This document shows, one piece after another, positions 1-6,711 of a stretch of DNA of 13,364 bases. The position numbers and the translations under genes were made by a program. The DNA comes from JANOGU01 sp964499865. GTDB lineage: Bacteria > Pseudomonadota > Alphaproteobacteria > Rhodobacterales > Rhodobacteraceae. The first letter of the stretch is position 1. Every line of letters starts with the position of its first letter. The notes beneath the pieces are model-generated. The model was not told the DNA's origin. It ran no database searches and saw only the letters and a program-made list of their open reading frames with translations. The DNA lies in contig CAZCPY010000084.1 in NCBI GenBank assembly GCA_964499865.1, forward strand, positions 1 through 13,364, in the 5' to 3' direction.

Positions 1-431
1 GCGTCGTCCTGCCCGCCGCAAGCCCGCGCCGCGACCTGCATCAGCCCGCCGCCGGTGTCCTCCAGATAGGCCATGAGCGCCGGCAGGTCGGCGAAGGGCG
101 CAGGCTCCAGGTCCGCCGCCCGCGCCGCCACCAGCCGGTCCAGCACCGCGACCGGCAGCGCGCGGTCCCGGATCAGCCCGTGCAGCGGCCCCGCCACCTC
201 GTGCGCCCGCGCCGCCCCCGACCCCGCAGCGGCGATCACCTCGCGCCACCAGGTCAGCCGCATCTGACCGATCAGGGGTTCGGCCGACACCCAGGGCGCG
301 CGCGCGACCTCGAGGTTGAAGGCATAGAGCACGAACAGCCCGGCCCGGAGCGCGGGCGCCGCGGCCATCACCGCCAGGAACCGCTCCGGGTCGCCCTGGC
401 GCACCAGTTCGGCACAGGCCTGCGCGGTCAT
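1..431 (-). CDS. Squalene/phytoene synthase family protein, N-terminal part (cut by window edge)
   Basis: Only the first 143 codons are in the window. The frame opens with ATG at 431 and runs to the left edge without a stop. Visible blocks are an N-terminal helix region (CAELVRQGDPERFLAVM), then GLFVLYAFNLEVARAPW and EPLIGQMRLTWWREVI. These blocks are characteristic of the phytoene/squalene synthase-like proteins of Rhodobacteraceae (NDUFAF6-like group). The Asp-rich substrate motifs of true prenyl synthases are not visible in this part. The start overlaps the cimA stop in the four bases ATGA (428-431), so translation is probably coupled to cimA. The family is known for head-to-head condensation of isoprenoid diphosphates, but many members near housekeeping genes have no proven reaction, so the substrate is left open. 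Confidence is high for the family and low for the function. Confidence 0.8.
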   Translation of the reverse strand, partial: MTAQACAELVRQGDPERFLAVMAAAPALRAGLFVLYAFNLEVARAPWVSAEPLIGQMRLTWWREVIAAAGSGAARAHEVAGPLHGLIRDRALPVAVLDRLVAARAADLEPAPFADLPALMAYLEDTGGGLMQVAARACGGQDD

Positions 432-2062
432 TCCGCCGCGACCGCCACCGGTTCGGCTCCGTCGCGGATCAGCTTCCAGACCACGGCATCCAGCAGGGCC
501 TCGAAGGAGGCGTCCACGATGTTGGGCGAAACCCCCACGGTGGACCAGCGCTGGCCCGTGCGGTCCTCGCTGTCGATGATCACCCGCGTGACCGCCTCGG
601 TGCCGCCTTGGGTGATCCGCACCTTGAAATCGACCAGCTTCATGTCCTCGACCGCCCGCTGATAGGGCCCGAGGTCCTTGGCCAGCGCCTTCCACAGCGC
701 GTTGACGGGGCCGCGGTCGGTGCCGGTCTCGTCCATGCTTTCGCTGACCGACAGCATCTTCCGGTCGCCGATCTTCACCACCACCACCGCCTCGGACAGG
801 CTGACCATGCGGTCATACTTGTTCTTGCGCCGCTCCACCGTCACCCGGTAGCGCTTGATCTCGAAGAAGGCGGGCAGCAGACCCAGCGCGCGCCGCGCCA
901 TCAGCTCGAAGGACGCCTGCGCGCCGTCATAGGCATAGCCCATGTCCTCGCGCGCCTTGACGACCTCGAGGATGCGGCCGAGGCGGGCATCGCCCGCCGC
1001 GACCGCGATCCCGGCGGCGGCGAGCCGCGCGCGCAGGTTGGACTGCCCGGCCTGGTTGCTCATCGGGATCACGCGGGCGTTGCCGACGGCCTCGGGCGCG
1101 ATGTGTTCATAGGTCGCGGGGTCCTTCAGGATCGCGCTCGCGTGCAGCCCCGCCTTGTGGGCAAAGGCGCCCGCGCCGACGTAAGGCGCCGACCGCTGCG
1201 GCACGCGGTTCAGGATGTCGTCCAGCATCCGGCTGGTGCGCAGCAGGGAGGCCAGCGCCTCGGGCGTCACCCCGGTGGCAAAGCGGCTGCGGTAGGGTTC
1301 CTTCAGCAGCAGCGTCGGGATCAGCGTCGTCAGGTTCGCGTTGCCGCAACGCTCGCCCAGGCCGTTCAGCGTGCCCTGCACCTGCCGCGCGCCCGCGTCG
1401 ATGGCGGCAAGCGAGTTCGCCACCGCATTGCCGGTGTCGTCATGGGCATGGATGCCAAGCCGGTCCCCCGGCACGCCCGCGGCGATCACCTCGGCCGTGA
1501 TCCGGCCGATGTCGGCCGGCAGCGTGCCGCCGTTGGTGTCGCACAGCACTACCCACCTTGCCCCCGCCACGAGGGCGGCCTTCACCGCCGACAGCGCATA
1601 GGCCGGGTCGGCGGCATGGCCGTCGAAGAAATGCTCGGCATCGAACAGGCATTCCCGGCCCTTCGAGACCACATGGGCGACCGAGGCGCCGATGTTGACC
1701 AGGTTCTCCTCGAGCGAGATCCCCAGCGCCGTGGTGACATGGAAGGGATGCGCCTTGCCCACCAGGCAGACCGCAGGCGTCCCCGCATCCAGCACCAGCG
1801 ACAGCACGTCGTCGTTCTCCGCCGACCGCCCCTGCCGCTTGGTCATGCCGAAGGCGGTCATCGTGGCGCGTGTGGTCGGCGCGGCCCGGAAGAACTCGCT
1901 GTCCGTCGGGTTCGCCCCCGGCCAGCCGCCCTCGATGTAGTCCAGCCCCAGCGCATCCAGCGCCCGCGCGATCTGCTGCTTTTCCGCCACCGAGAACTGC
2001 ACGCCCAGCGTCTGCTGGCCGTCGCGGAGCGTGGTGTCGAAGAGGGAGAGGGGTTCGGTCAC
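428..2062 (-). CDS. cimA: (R)-citramalate synthase
   Basis: Condenses pyruvate with acetyl-CoA to (R)-citramalate, the first step of the threonine-independent route to 2-oxobutyrate and isoleucine. The 544-residue protein fits the long citramalate synthase family (LeuA-like). The catalytic TIM barrel starts with DTTLRDGQQ (residues 9-17), and HAHDD (205-209) and GTLNGLGERCGNANL (about 230-244) carry the metal and substrate ligands. The C-terminal third (from about residue 400) is the LeuA-type dimerisation/allosteric domain, usually the site of end-product feedback. GTG at 2062 is preferred: it lies 7 bases after GGAGGG, and DTTLRD then sits at the usual distance. An adjacent GTG at 2065 would add one residue. 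The open frame continues to 2239, but that stretch runs through a palindromic repeat and into cysS and is not protein-like. The gene follows cysS by about 115 bases and overlaps the next gene by ATGA. Confidence 0.95.
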   Translation of the reverse strand: MTEPLSLFDTTLRDGQQTLGVQFSVAEKQQIARALDALGLDYIEGGWPGANPTDSEFFRAAPTTRATMTAFGMTKRQGRSAENDDVLSLVLDAGTPAVCLVGKAHPFHVTTALGISLEENLVNIGASVAHVVSKGRECLFDAEHFFDGHAADPAYALSAVKAALVAGARWVVLCDTNGGTLPADIGRITAEVIAAGVPGDRLGIHAHDDTGNAVANSLAAIDAGARQVQGTLNGLGERCGNANLTTLIPTLLLKEPYRSRFATGVTPEALASLLRTSRMLDDILNRVPQRSAPYVGAGAFAHKAGLHASAILKDPATYEHIAPEAVGNARVIPMSNQAGQSNLRARLAAAGIAVAAGDARLGRILEVVKAREDMGYAYDGAQASFELMARRALGLLPAFFEIKRYRVTVERRKNKYDRMVSLSEAVVVVKIGDRKMLSVSESMDETGTDRGPVNALWKALAKDLGPYQRAVEDMKLVDFKVRITQGGTEAVTRVIIDSEDRTGQRWSTVGVSPNIVDASFEALLDAVVWKLIRDGAEPVAVAAE

Positions 2063-2084
2063 CACCCCGCCCTCCGGAATACCC

Positions 2085-2160
2085 GCCCCGGGCCTGACCC
2101 GGGGCCTCCCCCGCAACCGGGCGCCCCGGTCGGCGCGAGGTCCCGGGTCAAGCCCGGGAC
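2085..2160. repeat. Pair of palindromic GC-rich repeats in inverted orientation
   Basis: Two 23-base units at 2085-2107 and 2138-2160 are inverted copies of each other, matching at 20 of 23 positions. Each unit is itself an imperfect palindrome built on CCCGGG..TGA/TCA..CCCGGG; the right unit contains CCCGGGTCAAGCCCGGG. They lie in the 115-base gap between the cysS stop and the cimA start, so transcribed RNA could form one long hairpin or two short ones. From memory, CCCGGGCTTGACCCGGG-type elements are scattered through many alphaproteobacterial genomes. The unit may protect or stabilise 3' ends, act as a weak terminator, or simply be a mobile repeat. No T-run follows. Confidence 0.7.
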
Positions 2161-2177
2161 GGGGTTCACGGGGGCGG

Positions 2178-3620
2178 TCATTGCAGCGACTCCAGTTTGG
2201 CGGGGTCGAAGTTGGCGCGTGGTTCCAGCTCAACGCCAAGTTTGCTCATGCGGACGTCAACCCCGGCTCCTAGGAGTTTCGCCTTAAGAGCATCAATTGC
2301 AGTGAAATCAAGCGTTTGCAGTGCGGTCTGGCGAAGCTCCTCAAGTGCCACCTGTTGTTTTGCAAGGAGCAAGCCCATGTTTCGGCGCCGCTTCGAAAGC
2401 TCACACAACGGTATTCCCAAAGCTTCGACGCTCACGAGGAAAACCCTGCGCTCATCAAATTGGGATTCCTCGGAAAGCGCAACGAAATCCGCGCTGTTGT
2501 CTATCCGCCGCGCCATAGCCCGAAGTCTTGAGAGTGCCAGCGCCGTGTTAAGGTCATCGGCAAGCGCAGCAACGACGCGTTCGTCGATACCCGCGCTGTC
2601 CAAAAAGTCGTCCAAGACTTCCGGGTCTACCGACAAGATATTGCTCCAGTAGTTGATCTCGTCCGCGGCCTGCCGCGCCTTCTCCTCCGTCCAGTCCATC
2701 GGGCTGCGATAATGCGTCGACAGCAGCACGAACCGGATCACCTCTCCCGGCCAGCCCCTCTCCAGCAGCTCCCGCACGGTGAAGAAGTTGCCCAGCGACT
2801 TGGACATCTTCTTGCCCTCGACCAGCAGCATCTCGTTGTGCAGCCAGACCTGCGCCATGTCCCCCGGTCCGTGCCCGCCATGGGCGCAGACGGACTGGGC
2901 GATCTCGTTCTCGTGGTGGGGGAACTGCAGGTCCAGGCCGCCGCCATGGATGTCGAAACGGTCGCCCAGCAGGGCCTTGGCCATGGCGGAGCATTCGATG
3001 TGCCAGCCGGGGCGGCCATGGCTCCAGGGCGAGTCCCAGCCCGGCACGCCTTCGGGCGAGGGCTTCCACAGCACGAAGTCCATCGGGTCTTCCTTGAAGG
3101 GCGCGACCTCCACCCTTGCGCCCGCGATCATGTCGTCGACCGACCGGCCCGACAAGGCGCCGTAGCCGGCATAGGACCGCACCCGGAACAGCACATGGCC
3201 CTCGGCCACATAGGCATGGCCCTGCGCGATCAGCGCCTCGGCCATCGCCACCATCTGCGGCACCCATTCCGTCGCCCGCGGCTCGTGGCTGGGCCGCAGG
3301 CAGCCCAAAGCATCCATGTCCTCATGGTACCAGCCGACCGTTTCTTCGGTGATGTCGCGGATCGGGCGCCCCGTCCCGGCGGCGCGGGCGTTGATCTTGT
3401 CGTCCACATCGGTGATGTTGCGCACATAGGTCACCGCACCTTCGCCATAGGTGTGGCGCAAGAGGCGGTAGAGCACGTCGAACACCACCGCGGGCCGGGC
3501 GTTGCCCAGGTGCGCGCGGTCATAGACGGTGGGGCCGCAGACATACATCCGCACGTTCGCAGGATCGAGCGGCCGGAAGTCCTCCTTCCGGCGCGTCGCG
3601 CTGTTGGTCAGCCGGATCAT
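2178..3620 (-). CDS. cysS: Cysteinyl-tRNA synthetase
   Basis: Class I synthetase that charges tRNA-Cys in the cytosol; 480 residues, normal for the family. Zinc ligands are Cys28 (VCGPTVYD), Cys210 (IECSAMA), His235 and Glu239 (FPHHENEIAQS). The HIGH-type motif is HLGN (37-40) and KMSKS lies at 271-275. GGAGGG stands just before the ATG at 3620, so the start is firm. The C-terminal third (from about residue 325: helical bundle and anticodon-binding part) is encoded by DNA of clearly lower GC. A hand count gives 198 of 360 bases at 2281-2640 (55%), against about 67% or more on either side, with codons such as TTG, AAA and TCA that are rare in the neighbours. The reading frame is intact and ends with a family-like MSKLGVELEP tail, so the enzyme is probably functional. 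The gene has its own predicted promoter and a Cys-codon leader peptide upstream. Confidence 0.96.
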   Translation of the reverse strand: MIRLTNSATRRKEDFRPLDPANVRMYVCGPTVYDRAHLGNARPAVVFDVLYRLLRHTYGEGAVTYVRNITDVDDKINARAAGTGRPIRDITEETVGWYHEDMDALGCLRPSHEPRATEWVPQMVAMAEALIAQGHAYVAEGHVLFRVRSYAGYGALSGRSVDDMIAGARVEVAPFKEDPMDFVLWKPSPEGVPGWDSPWSHGRPGWHIECSAMAKALLGDRFDIHGGGLDLQFPHHENEIAQSVCAHGGHGPGDMAQVWLHNEMLLVEGKKMSKSLGNFFTVRELLERGWPGEVIRFVLLSTHYRSPMDWTEEKARQAADEINYWSNILSVDPEVLDDFLDSAGIDERVVAALADDLNTALALSRLRAMARRIDNSADFVALSEESQFDERRVFLVSVEALGIPLCELSKRRRNMGLLLAKQQVALEELRQTALQTLDFTAIDALKAKLLGAGVDVRMSKLGVELEPRANFDPAKLESLQ

Positions 3621-3623
3621 GGT

Positions 3624-3679
3624 CCCTCCCCTCTCGGGGGCCCTTGGGAAGGTTCGGGAAGAACACGACGCAAAGGCCC
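3624..3679 (-). promoter_or_regulatory. cysS leader RNA with two competing pairings, one covering the Shine-Dalgarno
   Basis: Read on the minus strand, GGGCCUUUG (3679-3671) can pair with CAAGGGCCC (3646-3638), giving nine consecutive pairs with one G-U around a 24-base loop. Alternatively CCUUCCC (3652-3646) can pair with GGGAGGG (3630-3624), seven pairs with one G-U, which hides the cysS Shine-Dalgarno. A small CCCC-GAGA-GGGG hairpin (GNRA loop) also overlaps both. The first two pairings share a base, and the anti-Shine-Dalgarno strand lies inside the loop of the first, so they are largely exclusive. No T-run follows either stem, which points to control of translation rather than intrinsic termination. 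The pairings are visible by eye; the regulatory reading is inference. Confidence 0.45.
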
Positions 3680-3689
3680 GCGACCGAAG

Positions 3690-3746
3690 TCAGCAAGCAA
3701 TGCAGCAGATCGTGGTGCCTGGGCACGAAGGACCGGCGCGCGTCAT
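3690..3746 (-). CDS. Putative cysteine-rich leader peptide of cysS
   Basis: An 18-codon frame, ATG at 3746 to TGA at 3690, encodes MTRAGPSCPGTTICCIAC. Four codons are TGC (residues 8, 14, 15 and 18), and the end reads TGC TGC ATT GCT TGC TGA. Four Cys in 18 residues directly upstream of the cysteinyl-tRNA synthetase gene is the pattern expected of an attenuator peptide that measures charged tRNA-Cys. There is no Shine-Dalgarno. The A of the ATG lies 8 bases past the end of the predicted -10 element, so the mRNA probably starts at or next to the ATG and is leaderless. The stop codon is 10 bases before the first arm of the leader hairpin. Cysteine-rich leaderless leader frames are known in mycobacteria; I know of none for alphaproteobacterial cysS. 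Chance occurrence cannot be excluded from one sequence. Confidence 0.6.
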   Translation of the reverse strand: MTRAGPSCPGTTICCIAC

Positions 3747-3753
3747 GGCCGTG

Positions 3754-3782
3754 GGTATACGCCGCCCCGCGCCGTCCGCCAA
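3754..3782 (-). promoter_or_regulatory. Predicted sigma-70-type promoter of the cysS transcript
   Basis: On the minus strand, a -35 of TTGGCG (3782-3777) and a -10 of TATACC (3759-3754) are separated by 17 bases. A start about 7 bases downstream falls at about 3747-3745, the ATG of the leader peptide, and gives cysS a leader of about 125 bases. A strong hairpin just upstream (3790-3806) would insulate it from the ABC-F gene. Not tested beyond pattern matching. Confidence 0.55.
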
Positions 3783-3789
3783 GGGGCTT

Positions 3790-3806
3790 GCCGGGCGGCG
3801 CCCGGC
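3790..3806 (-). terminator. GC hairpin after the ABC-F gene, possible terminator
   Basis: GCCGGGC and GCCCGGC form a perfect 7-bp stem around a 3-base loop. It lies about 88 bases after the ABC-F stop and 7 bases before the predicted cysS -35. No T-run follows, so if it ends transcription it is not a classical intrinsic terminator. Confidence 0.35.
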
Positions 3807-3893
3807 CATGCCCCAGGCGGGGATCATCCGCAGGCTGTTTCGCCTTGTCCGCGCGCCTGTGCTGTTCGCCGGACCGCCGGCAGTTCCCGCCGC

Positions 3894-5690
3894 TCAGGCC
3901 TCGGCCCGTCCGGCCAGCGCCAGCCATTCCTCCTCGGCCGCGACCAGCGCGGCCTGGCGTTCGGCCAGCATCCCGGTCGCCTTGCGCGCCTTGACCGGGT
4001 CGGCGGCGAACAGGTCCGGGGTGGCCAGCAGCGCGTTCAGCCTGCCGATCTCGGCCTCCAGCCTGGCGATCATGGCGGGCAGATCGTCCAGACGCTTTTT
4101 CTCTGCAAAGCTGAGCCCTTGCGGAGCTTTCTTCGCAACCGGTCTCAACTGTGCGGGCGGGGTTGAAACCGGCGGGGCCGCCAGGGCCGCCCCGGGCCGC
4201 TGCGCGGCGTAGTCCGACCAGCCGCCCGGATAGGCGACGATCCGCCCCTCGCCCTCCAGCGCCACCGTCTGCGTCGCGATCCGGTCGATGAAGTCGCGGT
4301 CGTGGCTGACCAGCAGAACCGTGCCGGGATAGTCGCCCAGCACGTCCTGCAGCAGGTCCAGCGTCTCGGTGTCGAGGTCGTTGGTCGGTTCGTCCAGCAC
4401 CAGCAGGTTCGAGGACCGCGCCATGATGCGGGCCAGCAGCAGCCGCGCCTTCTCGCCGCCCGACAGCGACCGCACCGGTGCGCGGGCCTGCGCCTCGTCG
4501 AACAGGAAATCCTTGAGGTAGCCCACGACGTGCCGCGGCACCCCGCGCACCATCACCTGATCGCCGCCTGCCCGCAGCGCCGGGTCCTGGGTCAGGCTGT
4601 CCCAGGGGCTCGCCTCGGGGTCGAGCGCGGCGCGGGCCTGGTCGAAGATGGCGATCTCGAGGTTGGTGCCCAGCCGCACCGTGCCGGCATCGGGCGCCAG
4701 ACGCCCTGTCAGCAGGTTCAGAAGCGTCGTCTTGCCCGCCCCGTTCGGGCCGACAAAGGCCACCCGGTCGCCGCGCAGGATGCGCAGGTCGACCCCCTTG
4801 GCGATCACCCTGGCACCGAAGGCATGCGCGAGGCCCCGGGCCTCGATCACCATCGCGCCCGAGGCCGGGCCCCCGTCCAGCGCCAGCGCCGCGGTGCCCT
4901 GGCGGCGCACCTGCGCCGCCCGGTCGGCGCGCAGCGCGGCCAGCGCGCGCACCCGGCCCTGGTTGCGCTTGCGCCGCGCGCTGATGCCCTCCACCGCCCA
5001 GCGGGCCTCGGCCTTGATCTTGCGGTCGAGCTTGTGGCGCGCGGCGTCCTCGGCGGCCCAGACCTCCTCGCGCCAGTCCTCGAACCCCTCGAAACCCAGC
5101 TCGCGCCGCCGGACCTCGCCGCGGTCGACCCAGAGCGTGGCGCGCGTCAGACGGCGCAGGAAGGCGCGGTCGTGGCTGATCAGCACGAAGGCCGCGCGGG
5201 TCGCGGACAGCGTGGCCTCGAGCCATTCGATGGCGGCGATGTCGAGGTGGTTGGTCGGCTCGTCGAGAAGCATGAGCTCCGGCGCCTGCGCCATCAGGCG
5301 GGCCAGCGCCGCCCGCCGCCGCTCGCCGCCCGAGGCGGTGGCGACGGGCGCGTCCGGACGGAAACCCAGGCCTTCCGCCGCGGCCACCAGCCGGTAGTCC
5401 TCGCCCGGGGCCAGCCCGTGCGCGGCCCAGTCGCCCAGCGTGGCGAAGCCGGAGAAGTTCGGGTCCTGCTCCAGATAGCCGACCGTCACCCCCTGCGGCA
5501 CCGCGACGCGGCCGCGGTCGGGCTCGACCAGACCCGCCATCACCTTCATCAGCGTCGACTTCCCCGCCCCGTTGCGCCCCATCAGCGCCACCCGGTCGCC
5601 GGACTGCAGCGTCAGCGACAGGGCGTCGAAAACGGGCGGGCCGCCGAAGGTCAGCGCGATGTCGGACAGCTGCAGGATCGGGGCGGGCAT
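3894..5690 (-). CDS. uup: ABC-F family ATPase, Uup type
   Basis: Soluble protein of 598 residues with two ABC ATPase domains and no membrane segments, which defines the ABC-F group of ribosome-associated ATPases. Domain 1 has Walker A GRNGAGKST (38-46), signature SGGERRRAALARL (about 117-129) and Walker B LMLLDEPTNHLD (about 137-148). A charged linker follows (about 190-260, DWREEVWAAEDAARHKLDRK region), which in this group contacts the P-site tRNA. Domain 2 has Walker A GPNGAGKTT (about 312-320), LSGGEKARLLLAR (about 405) and LLVLDEPTNDLD (about 423). The C-terminal arm (after about 505) is Lys-rich, then a predicted coiled coil (LSFAEKKRLDDLPAMIARLEAEI), as in Uup, where it binds nucleic acid. 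Uup is linked to ribosome rescue and transposon excision, but the exact role here is unproven. The ATG at 5690 has only a weak Shine-Dalgarno. It lies 71 bases after olsB, behind a strong hairpin. Confidence 0.93.
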   Translation of the reverse strand: MPAPILQLSDIALTFGGPPVFDALSLTLQSGDRVALMGRNGAGKSTLMKVMAGLVEPDRGRVAVPQGVTVGYLEQDPNFSGFATLGDWAAHGLAPGEDYRLVAAAEGLGFRPDAPVATASGGERRRAALARLMAQAPELMLLDEPTNHLDIAAIEWLEATLSATRAAFVLISHDRAFLRRLTRATLWVDRGEVRRRELGFEGFEDWREEVWAAEDAARHKLDRKIKAEARWAVEGISARRKRNQGRVRALAALRADRAAQVRRQGTAALALDGGPASGAMVIEARGLAHAFGARVIAKGVDLRILRGDRVAFVGPNGAGKTTLLNLLTGRLAPDAGTVRLGTNLEIAIFDQARAALDPEASPWDSLTQDPALRAGGDQVMVRGVPRHVVGYLKDFLFDEAQARAPVRSLSGGEKARLLLARIMARSSNLLVLDEPTNDLDTETLDLLQDVLGDYPGTVLLVSHDRDFIDRIATQTVALEGEGRIVAYPGGWSDYAAQRPGAALAAPPVSTPPAQLRPVAKKAPQGLSFAEKKRLDDLPAMIARLEAEIGRLNALLATPDLFAADPVKARKATGMLAERQAALVAAEEEWLALAGRAEA

Positions 5691-5731
5691 GCACCGGGCA
5701 GGTAGCGGGGCGCCCGCGCAAGGTCAACGCG

Positions 5732-5762
5732 GGGCAAATTCCTTTCTTCAAGGAATTTGCCC
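5732..5762 (-). terminator. Perfect 13-bp inverted repeat at the end of olsB
   Basis: Arms 5732-5744 (GGGCAAATTCCTT on the plus strand) and 5750-5762 are exact reverse complements around the 5-base loop TCTTC. The repeat begins at the last base of the olsB stop codon and ends about 40 bases before the ABC-F start. Its AT-rich core stands out in GC-rich surroundings. The placement fits a terminator or 3'-end-protecting hairpin of olsB, though no T-run follows. An operator for a dimeric regulator of the ABC-F gene is an alternative. Confidence 0.6.
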
Positions 5763-6508
5763 TACCCCGCGACCGCGCGCAGCAGGCGCGCCCGGCTTTC
5801 CGGCACGCGGGCGATCTCGACGCCGGTGAAGACATGCAGCGTATTCAGGTCGCGGTCGATCACCGCATGGTCGCTGACCCAGCCGCCCATCATCAGGTAG
5901 GTGCGCAACAGGGGCGGCAGCCCCAGCGTCGCGCGGCGGGCATCGGGGTGCACACCCCGCAGGCGGCGGGCAAAGCGGAAGACGTCGGGCGCCTTGACCC
6001 GCGGCAGCCAGCGGCGCGGGGCCAGGTGGCGGTCCTTCAGCATCGCGAAGGCGTCGAGGTAGGCCTGCGCATCGGTGCCGGGAAAGGACGAGCAGCCGAA
6101 CAGCATCTCCACCCCCTCGCGGTCGACGCAGGAGGTCATCGCCCCCCAGGCCACGCGCAGCACATCCGCATCGCAGGCTTCGGGCGCCACGCAGAACCGG
6201 CCCATCTCGACCATCCGGCCCCTGTAGGCGGCCAGCGCGCCAAGGTCGTAGAACTGCGCCGAATAGCTGCGCGCGATCTCGCCCCCGCCGGTCAGGGGCA
6301 TCAGGCGGAAGGTGCAGGCAAGCGCACCGCTGCGGATGTCCTCGACCAGCACATGCGTGCAGGCGGCATCGAAGGCGTCGGCGTCCTGCCCCTCGGGCGC
6401 CGCTGGCGTGGCGCGGAAGCAGCGCCAGCGCAGCGCCCGGGCGGCGGCAAGGTCGGCGGGGCCCGCGGCCTCGCGCGCCCGGTAGCGGCCCTTGAGAAGC
6501 GACAGCAT
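5762..6508 (-). CDS. olsB: Ornithine-acyl-ACP N-acyltransferase (lyso-ornithine lipid synthesis)
   Basis: A GNAT-like enzyme of 248 residues that transfers a 3-hydroxyacyl chain from acyl carrier protein to the alpha-amino group of ornithine, giving lyso-ornithine lipid, a phosphorus-free membrane lipid precursor. Recognisable blocks include the N-terminal DADAFDAACTHVLVED, FRLMPLTGGGEIARSYSAQFYDL, GRMVEMGRFCVAPE, the family hallmark MLFGCSSFPGTD (about residues 136-147), APRRWLPRVKAPDVF, LPPLLRTYLMMGGWVSDHAV and DLNTLHVFTGVE. The length is typical of the alphaproteobacterial form. ATG at 6508 follows a G-rich stretch (GGGGCAGGGGC). No olsA (second acyltransferase) is adjacent, although olsB and olsA are often neighbours; it may lie elsewhere. 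The gene is divergent from msrB across a 203-base region. Confidence 0.88.
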   Translation of the reverse strand: MLSLLKGRYRAREAAGPADLAAARALRWRCFRATPAAPEGQDADAFDAACTHVLVEDIRSGALACTFRLMPLTGGGEIARSYSAQFYDLGALAAYRGRMVEMGRFCVAPEACDADVLRVAWGAMTSCVDREGVEMLFGCSSFPGTDAQAYLDAFAMLKDRHLAPRRWLPRVKAPDVFRFARRLRGVHPDARRATLGLPPLLRTYLMMGGWVSDHAVIDRDLNTLHVFTGVEIARVPESRARLLRAVAG

Positions 6509-6524
6509 GCCAGCCCCTGCCCCG

Positions 6525-6540
6525 GCGGCCCGCGGGCCGC
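6525..6540. repeat. Perfect 16-base palindrome in the olsB 5' region
   Basis: GCGGCCCGCGGGCCGC is fully self-complementary and lies 16 bases before the olsB ATG, close to its Shine-Dalgarno region. It could be an operator for a dimeric repressor or an RNA element influencing translation, but in DNA of this GC content such a palindrome can also arise by chance. The rest of the 6509-6711 interval holds the predicted msrB promoter. I found no convincing olsB promoter. Confidence 0.4.
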
Positions 6541-6656
6541 ATGTCCCTGTTTCTGGCCTTATGCCGCGCCGGGTGCAACGGCGCCGTGACGGGCCGCCTG
6601 TAACGCAGGTGCCCCGCGCGCGTATGGTGAAGGCAGGTGCGGGCGGCGTCGCCCCC

Positions 6657-6685
6657 TTGGCGGGGTCCGCACGGACGCATAGATG
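6657..6685 (+). promoter_or_regulatory. Predicted msrB promoter
   Basis: A -35 of TTGGCG (6657-6662), a 17-base spacer and a -10 of TAGATG (6680-6685) put the start near 6692, about 20 bases before the msrB ATG. The spacer contains the small palindrome GTCCG-CA-CGGAC (6665-6676), a possible operator. The -35 hexamer is the same as that predicted for cysS. Confidence 0.45.
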
Positions 6686-6711
6686 ACGCAGGCAGCACGG
6701 GAGAATGGGCG

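Noticed and set aside
2063..2239. N-terminal extension of cimA (59 extra residues in frame)
   Set aside because: It runs through the palindromic repeat and into the cysS coding end, has no family similarity, and a good Shine-Dalgarno stands before the GTG at 2062.
608..2287. 559-codon plus-strand open frame opposite cimA
   Set aside because: It is antisense to a well-supported gene, and its Arg/His/Gly-rich low-complexity product is typical of antisense frames in high-GC DNA.
3621..3753. T-box riboswitch upstream of cysS
   Set aside because: No T-box consensus, specifier loop or terminator is visible, and T-boxes are not expected in Alphaproteobacteria; the Cys-codon leader frame explains the region better.
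3520..5835. 771-codon minus-strand open frame across the ABC-F gene and the cysS leader
   Set aside because: It is out of frame with two clear genes and its product is Arg/Gly/Ala-rich without motifs.
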